In this document: one piece after another, positions 23,201-27,851 of the stretch
Layout: each line of letters begins with the position of its first letter
Numbering within the stretch: the first letter of the stretch is position 1
Source: Ahrensia sp.
Lineage (GTDB): Bacteria; Pseudomonadota; Alphaproteobacteria; Rhizobiales; Rhizobiaceae
NCBI GenBank assembly: GCA_002698425.1
Contig: NZXU01000066.1
Coordinates: 1 to 27,851, forward strand
Direction of reading: 5' to 3'
DNA: 27,851 nucleotides
Notes under the pieces: model-generated
Databases searched by the model: none
The model's input: only the letters and a program-made list of their open reading frames with translations
Told to the model about the DNA's origin: nothing
Translations under genes and position numbers: made by a program

Positions 23201-25338
23201 TCGTTGTCCCCGTCCTGGTCTGGGTTTGGCGTCGGGCGGCTGGATTCGTGGTCCGCGAGGGTCTTCAGGTGCTCGATCAAACGCGTCTGAATGCGTTGTC
23301 GCAGCGGTTCGGGCAGTCCGGGCGCCGCCATGTCCTGCTGGAGTGCGCCGACGTGCTCGCAAAGGTTGACGGCATCGCGGTCGGTGCGGGCGGCGTTGAC
23401 GCAACCGAGCCGGCACCGGGTCCAGGAGGGTTCATCGGAACTATCGCTGGGTGGCAGGCAGGCCGCGGTGGCGCGTCGGAACACGCAGGTGAGGACCGCG
23501 CCGTGGTGGATCTGCAGGGCGGGGTTCGATAGCGCGGCGTTGACCTGACCGGTGGTGGTCACCGTCAGTCCCGCAAACGTGCGTGCCCGCGCGATGCGAG
23601 CCCGGTATTCCTCGGCGGCCGGACCAGAGACGTGTTCACCGGCCTCGAGGCGCTGGGCATCGTCGTGGATGGTCTCAGCGCGGTGCAGAAATCGTTCGAA
23701 GGTGATGTCGTCGGGAAATCCTGAATCAGCTCCACCGGCATAGCCGTGGATCATTTGTGTGTGCAGGTGGCCGTATTGCGTTGCGCCAGCGATGGTTCCG
23801 CCTGGCCGCCGGACGATGTGCCATGCCAGGGTCCGTCGCAGGCGCGGCACTTGAATGCTGCCGTACGGATCAGCAGGTATCAGCGGATGATCGACTACCG
23901 GAGCGACCTCTTGGTTGAACCAGTCGATGAAACGAGTGATGTCGGTGTTGATGGAGCCGGGTGTTCTCGTACGGGTGGCCCCGAAGAGGAACCGTTGCTG
24001 GGAGCACACGCTGAATGCCGGGAAGAGCAGGTCGCTGACCGTGATCTGTTCCAGGACGGTGACGGCGTGGGCGGTTTCGTCGGTGACGACCCACGGGATC
24101 GTGGCAGGTGACCGCTGTCGGCGCCCATCATCAGCCTTCAACTGCAGCCCGGACATGAACGTCAACTCCAGCGTGGGGTCGCGGCTGATGCATCCGCGCC
24201 GCAGGTTCAGGGCCTCGCCGGTCCGCACACCCGAGAGGTAGGCGATCACGAGGAAACAGGCAACCGTGACATGACGCAGCAGCCCGACGAGTTCTCGCGC
24301 ATCGACTGGCTCGTCACGCCAGGGCTTGGTGCCGATGTGGTTGAATGTGTTGATACGCAACAGATTAACGTCTATCGGCAATCCGGATGCCGCCAACATG
24401 ACCGGCGTCTCCTTCATGCGTTTCAGTTCGGTGTGGTGCATCCATCCGCCCACCGCCAGGCCCATCAGGTCGACACTGGTCACCTCACCGGTCCGGATCC
24501 CGGGAAGTGCGGCGTCGTTGCGGTCGAGTGCAGCGAGCATGCATTCGAGTTGGGCCTTGGTGGTCTCGAATACCGACACCGTGCGCGTGGGCGCCCGGCG
24601 GATGGCGGGGGCGATCTGGTGGGCAAGATGGCGCATCGCGAGCAGGTTGCGTGCGGCGGGAAGCAGGTCGGCTGCGATCGTGTGGGTGACCGCGATCGCC
24701 CCGGAGAGCAGCGGTTCCATCACATCCGGATGGATGCGGGGGGTGGTGTTGGGCTTGCCCCAAGAGGATTCGTAGTGGGCGAGTCCTCGTGCACTCGCAC
24801 CGCCCCACAGCGGGCCCGCGGGGAGCCGGCACTGGGCGGGCAACTCCTCCCGATAGAGGTGTAGCCGTTTGATGGCTTGCAGCGCGCAGCGTTTGGTTCC
24901 GGCGCTCTCACCGGTGGCGTCGGTGACGTAATGCAGGTAATCGTCGAGGTGTTCGGTGCTGACCTGGTCGAACGATGTCACACCCGCGTCGCTCAGCCAC
25001 GTCGTGAACCGCCGCAGCGGCACCAGCTCGCCCAAGATCGTCTTGACGTGCGGATGAAGCGATCGCGCACTGTCGAGCCGAGGTGCGTCATCAACGAGGT
25101 TGAGTAGAGCAAACAGGTAGAGCTTGCAAGCGTGGCGAAACGGCGCCGGGAACCGGCCCCAGTGCACGGCCTGCCGGGCGCTGTGCCGGTCTTTGATCGC
25201 CCCGGACAGATCCCACACCGGGTCACCGAATCGGCTCCGGACCCCCTCCACGTGCAGGGTGCGGTTCAGCAGCACCTCCGTTCCTGGGCCGATGCCGATA
25301 CCGGCCACGACGTCGAGTGCTACAGCCGCGCGGGTCAT
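23197..25338 (-). CDS. Large tyrosine recombinase of the transposition module
   Basis: A 713-residue protein with a C-terminal tyrosine-recombinase domain. It shows R372 in LSGVRTGEALNLRRG, R502 in RLRRTLAWHIVRRPGG, H524 in YGHLH and the nucleophile Y533 in MIHGYAGG. The normal H-x-x-R of box II is replaced by R-T-x-A-x-H, as in several large transposon recombinases. The N-terminal 350 residues would hold a core-binding part. After residue 560 comes a Cys-containing tail (VLTCVFRRATAACLPP, CRLGC, VNLCEH) that may bind zinc. The start is the ATG at 25338, which overlaps the previous stop; an open frame to 25614 lies inside the upstream gene. It probably acts with its two neighbours in excision and integration. 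Confidence 0.82.
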   Translation of the reverse strand: MTRAAVALDVVAGIGIGPGTEVLLNRTLHVEGVRSRFGDPVWDLSGAIKDRHSARQAVHWGRFPAPFRHACKLYLFALLNLVDDAPRLDSARSLHPHVKTILGELVPLRRFTTWLSDAGVTSFDQVSTEHLDDYLHYVTDATGESAGTKRCALQAIKRLHLYREELPAQCRLPAGPLWGGASARGLAHYESSWGKPNTTPRIHPDVMEPLLSGAIAVTHTIAADLLPAARNLLAMRHLAHQIAPAIRRAPTRTVSVFETTKAQLECMLAALDRNDAALPGIRTGEVTSVDLMGLAVGGWMHHTELKRMKETPVMLAASGLPIDVNLLRINTFNHIGTKPWRDEPVDARELVGLLRHVTVACFLVIAYLSGVRTGEALNLRRGCISRDPTLELTFMSGLQLKADDGRRQRSPATIPWVVTDETAHAVTVLEQITVSDLLFPAFSVCSQQRFLFGATRTRTPGSINTDITRFIDWFNQEVAPVVDHPLIPADPYGSIQVPRLRRTLAWHIVRRPGGTIAGATQYGHLHTQMIHGYAGGADSGFPDDITFERFLHRAETIHDDAQRLEAGEHVSGPAAEEYRARIARARTFAGLTVTTTGQVNAALSNPALQIHHGAVLTCVFRRATAACLPPSDSSDEPSWTRCRLGCVNAARTDRDAVNLCEHVGALQQDMAAPGLPEPLRQRIQTRLIEHLKTLADHESSRPTPNPDQDGDNE

Positions 25339-27119
25339 GACGCTTCCAGGTGTCCGGCCAGCAAAAGATCCACTTTTCGATGATCGCCGTCGGTGATCTC
25401 GGCGCGCGCCGCCCTCAGCTGGGCCTGCTCGTACTCGGTGAAGATGTCGTCCAGTTGCGCGAGCGGACCCGCGTGATCGGCGATCCACTGCCCCAGCGGC
25501 ATCTGCGTGCGCAGTTCGCGAAGCCGGTCGGCAACGACCAGTTGAACGGGCAGATGCCGCGGGAAGGCGCGGGCGTTGCTGCAGTCCAGACACGTCATGA
25601 ACGACTGCCGGCACCGCTTCCCGTCGACCGGTGAGTGGTCAAAATCAGCGCAGGCGCCCAGCACCGCGTCGCGCCCGGATCCGTCGTCCTGGTTGTCTGG
25701 ATGTGTCGTCATGGCACGGCGGGCCAGTGCTTGGGTGACCTGGGCATCGAGGGCCTCGCGAACGATCTGGAACCCCTCGTTGCGCACAGACTCCATACGC
25801 CCCAGATAACCGGCCAACGTCGCCGGGGTGTGCGCGATGGGCTGGCGGACCTGCTCCAGATAGGTCTTGCGCAGCCGATCCATACTGATCCCCAAGAGCA
25901 ACTCGTCGTGTCCGGGATCGCCGGTCAGCCACGGCGTCATCCACCGCCGTCGCGCATCGAATCCGGAAGCGGTGCTGCTGATTCCGTAGCCGAACAGTTT
26001 CTGTTCGCAGTGGTCGGGCTGGGCACTGTAGTAGATGAACGCTTGCTGGTTTCCGGTCAGCGTGCGGGCCGGGTCGGTCAACTCCAGCAGCGACATGAAC
26101 ACCCCATAGGCCGTGGTGAGCGACGTGTTGGCCACTGCGGTGCGCCGATCCTGGCCAGCAAGCGGGCGCAGTTCGGGGCGCAGCGCGGTCACCGGCACCG
26201 TCATCACCGACCGCCTCCCACGGCGGGGCTTGTCGGCGCCGACGAACACGATGCCGGGTTCGGCAGGACTGCTGGCGTGTCGGTGCGGGGCAGCCAACGA
26301 GTCCAGCGTCGACAGGTTCAGCCCGGTCAAAGCCGCCAGCAGAACACCGAACGCCCATGCCTCACCGGGAGTCAGATGCAGCAACGACATCAGGCGGCAT
26401 CCACCGGCTGCGGTCACCGCCCGCCGTGTCACGAACGCCCGGGCACCCGACGCGGTGCGGGGGAAGTCGCCCTCACGAGCGCAATGATCCAGCGCCTCGG
26501 CCAGACTGCGGCGCGGGTCGGCGCGGGGAAGGTGATCGAAACGCCCCCCACGATAATCGGCGACCATTGCCCAATGAGTCTCTAACCGGGTCCGCGCCCG
26601 CCGAACCATTCCCCGTGCCACCACGGTGATGCGGCGAAGCTCATCAGCGGAATACGGTTGTCGCGCCGTGTTCGTCTTTGGGTGACGCACGCGCGTGAAC
26701 GCCTGACGCGTCGGCTGGGAGACAACAGGACTGCAGCGCAGCAGGGTCTTCAGGCCATGCAACGAGCCAGGGCCGCTGGGTACCCGACACGACAGAGCGA
26801 GAAGCCGGGCATCCGCAGCGGACATTTCAGCCAGCCCTCGTATGCCTGGCCGGTTGTCGGCCAGCCAGCAGCAGCCATGCCGGGCGGCCTGCCACAGCGC
26901 GCCGGCGCCCCGTAATCGCTTGGATGATCCCAGCACACCGGTGGCGTCCTCGAACGCAACCGCGAAATCGTGGCGGATTCCGTGGGTGCCCGGCATAGAG
27001 CCGAAGTCGAAGTCCTTGCGCTGCGTGCCGTCCTCGCTGACGAACGTCACGATCAGCCCGCGACGCCGCGATACCGGCCGCCACGACGGATCCGGCTGCG
27101 CCGCGGGGCGACCCGTCAT
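25335..27119 (-). CDS. Second recombinase-like protein of the module, catalytic motifs degenerate
   Basis: A 594-residue protein between two tyrosine recombinases, overlapping each by four bases. A phage-integrase-like core can be suspected at LAALTGLNLSTLDSL (box I position, but no clear RxGE) and at MDRLRKTYLEQV...HTPATLAGYLG (box II position). A clear HxxR and a convincing active-site Tyr are not seen, so it may be a structural or DNA-binding partner rather than an active enzyme. The C-terminal part has a Cys cluster (CADF, CRQSFMTCLDC) that looks metal-binding. The ATG at 27119 overlaps the stop of the upstream integrase. Family assignment rests mainly on context and on the C-terminal zinc-like motif common to such trios. 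Confidence 0.65.
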   Translation of the reverse strand: MTGRPAAQPDPSWRPVSRRRGLIVTFVSEDGTQRKDFDFGSMPGTHGIRHDFAVAFEDATGVLGSSKRLRGAGALWQAARHGCCWLADNRPGIRGLAEMSAADARLLALSCRVPSGPGSLHGLKTLLRCSPVVSQPTRQAFTRVRHPKTNTARQPYSADELRRITVVARGMVRRARTRLETHWAMVADYRGGRFDHLPRADPRRSLAEALDHCAREGDFPRTASGARAFVTRRAVTAAGGCRLMSLLHLTPGEAWAFGVLLAALTGLNLSTLDSLAAPHRHASSPAEPGIVFVGADKPRRGRRSVMTVPVTALRPELRPLAGQDRRTAVANTSLTTAYGVFMSLLELTDPARTLTGNQQAFIYYSAQPDHCEQKLFGYGISSTASGFDARRRWMTPWLTGDPGHDELLLGISMDRLRKTYLEQVRQPIAHTPATLAGYLGRMESVRNEGFQIVREALDAQVTQALARRAMTTHPDNQDDGSGRDAVLGACADFDHSPVDGKRCRQSFMTCLDCSNARAFPRHLPVQLVVADRLRELRTQMPLGQWIADHAGPLAQLDDIFTEYEQAQLRAARAEITDGDHRKVDLLLAGHLEAS

Positions 27120-27851
27120 GGTTGGACCGCCAACACGCGAGACTCGCCGATACCCACTGTTGCGACGAGACGTTCCAAGGCTTCTCGATCGTCGGCGTCC
27201 ATCAGCGCGATGAGCTCCTCGACCTGCAATACCTGGAACGGTTCCAGGTAGACGCTGCGCGTTACTTCAGCGCTGCGATGTCCGAGGAGTGTCGCCAGGA
27301 GAAACCAGACGTCACCAAGCTGGTTGCGGAAGTCGCGCTGCTCCTCCCTGGTCAACATGTCGGTCCGGCGCCACGCGACGAACGTGGCGATGCAAAACCA
27401 GCGCAGCGCGAAGGAATGCCGCAGCATGTGGGGTCGACACCACAGCGGCGGACTTCCAGCTTCGGCAAGCGCTTTCGCGGCTCTGGTGTTCGCGCGGTCG
27501 AACGTCTTGTACCAGGCCTCTTTCCGCCGAGGTGTCCCGTCGTGATTGAGCCACAGCCACATCGGTTCTAGACCATTAGTGCCACGGCGGAACAGTTTCA
27601 TTCGCGTCGATGGCCCGAGTGCGTCCAGACGGACCCTACGAAGCGATCCATTCTCGGCGACGACCTCCAGTTGCCCGTCCCGCCGCACATACTCAAGGAC
27701 CCATCGGTCTGCGATGTGCTCATACCGTCCGGCGTCCTGCGCGCGAGCGATAGCGGTTCTGCGACTGCCTTCCTGCAGATAGAAGTGAACGTGCTGGACC
27801 ACACGACGGCGCATCCAGAAGGTGCGACCGCTCCCATTCTTCGCGCAACGC
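27116..27851 (-). CDS. Tyrosine site-specific recombinase, 5' end beyond the window
   Basis: The C-terminal 244 or so residues of a phage-integrase-family enzyme; the frame stays open to position 27851, so the N-terminus, with the SAM-like DNA-binding domain and the first catalytic Arg region, is missing or only partly visible. Seen are the box II motif H-M-L-R-H-S-F (HxxR), LLGHRS and, ten residues on, Y in VYLEPF as nucleophile. An ATG at 27814 exists internally but residues upstream of it continue in frame (GSGRTFW), so it is not taken as the start. It is the first gene of the recombinase operon. By order it corresponds to TnpA of Tn554-type elements. Confidence 0.88.
   Translation of the reverse strand, partial: RCAKNGSGRTFWMRRRVVQHVHFYLQEGSRRTAIARAQDAGRYEHIADRWVLEYVRRDGQLEVVAENGSLRRVRLDALGPSTRMKLFRRGTNGLEPMWLWLNHDGTPRRKEAWYKTFDRANTRAAKALAEAGSPPLWCRPHMLRHSFALRWFCIATFVAWRRTDMLTREEQRDFRNQLGDVWFLLATLLGHRSAEVTRSVYLEPFQVLQVEELIALMDADDREALERLVATVGIGESRVLAVQP

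Overview
The window looks like a high-GC actinomycete, most likely Mycobacterium/Mycolicibacterium or Rhodococcus. The clues are strong G/C third-position bias, an FprB-type 7Fe-ferredoxin/ferredoxin-NADP reductase fusion, a mycobacterial-style secreted lipase and IS3/IS481 remnants. Most of it is one coherent gene set for degrading an alkyl (probably methyl or isopropyl) aromatic compound.

Layout. (1) 1-1480 is an insertion-sequence graveyard: two partial IS3 orfA starts on the minus strand, an IS3 orfB with two compensating frameshifts, a stem-loop at its end, a broken IS481 fragment, and a 15-bp inverted repeat. (2) 1564-12330, all minus strand, read right to left: a MarR regulator; an FprB-like fusion; after a 416-bp gap with a promoter candidate, an aldehyde dehydrogenase, a zinc alcohol dehydrogenase, a XylM/CymA-type membrane di-iron monooxygenase, the large and small subunits of a Rieske aromatic-carboxylate dioxygenase, and an SDR diol dehydrogenase; finally a secreted lipase. 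(3) 12331-12471 is a short divergent control region with three inverted repeats and a good sigma70-like promoter. (4) 12472-22407, all plus strand: a class III (LigB-type) extradiol dioxygenase, an ACMSD-like amidohydrolase, acetaldehyde dehydrogenase, hydroxy-oxovalerate aldolase, ring-fission-product hydrolase, a [2Fe-2S]/FAD/NAD reductase, oxopentenoate hydratase, an unrecognised 128-aa ORF, oxalocrotonate decarboxylase, tautomerase and hydroxymuconic semialdehyde dehydrogenase. (5) 22796-27851, minus strand: three tyrosine-recombinase-like proteins and a small helical protein, overlapping by four bases at every junction; this resembles a Tn554-type or recombinase-trio transposition module and runs off the right edge.

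How it works together (inference). The membrane monooxygenase hydroxylates an alkyl side chain, and the alcohol and aldehyde dehydrogenases take it to the aromatic acid. The Rieske enzyme and SDR give a dihydroxy acid. The best reading is a p-cumate-like route: the carboxyl group is kept, a LigB-type enzyme cleaves the ring, and the ACMSD-like protein removes CO2 from the ring-fission product. The product then enters either the hydrolytic branch (XylF type) or the oxidative branch (XylG-H-I). Both meet at 2-hydroxypentadienoate and end as pyruvate and acetyl-CoA through hydratase, aldolase and acylating acetaldehyde dehydrogenase. The position between IS debris and a recombinase module suggests acquisition by transfer. 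No tRNA, rRNA or CRISPR was seen.
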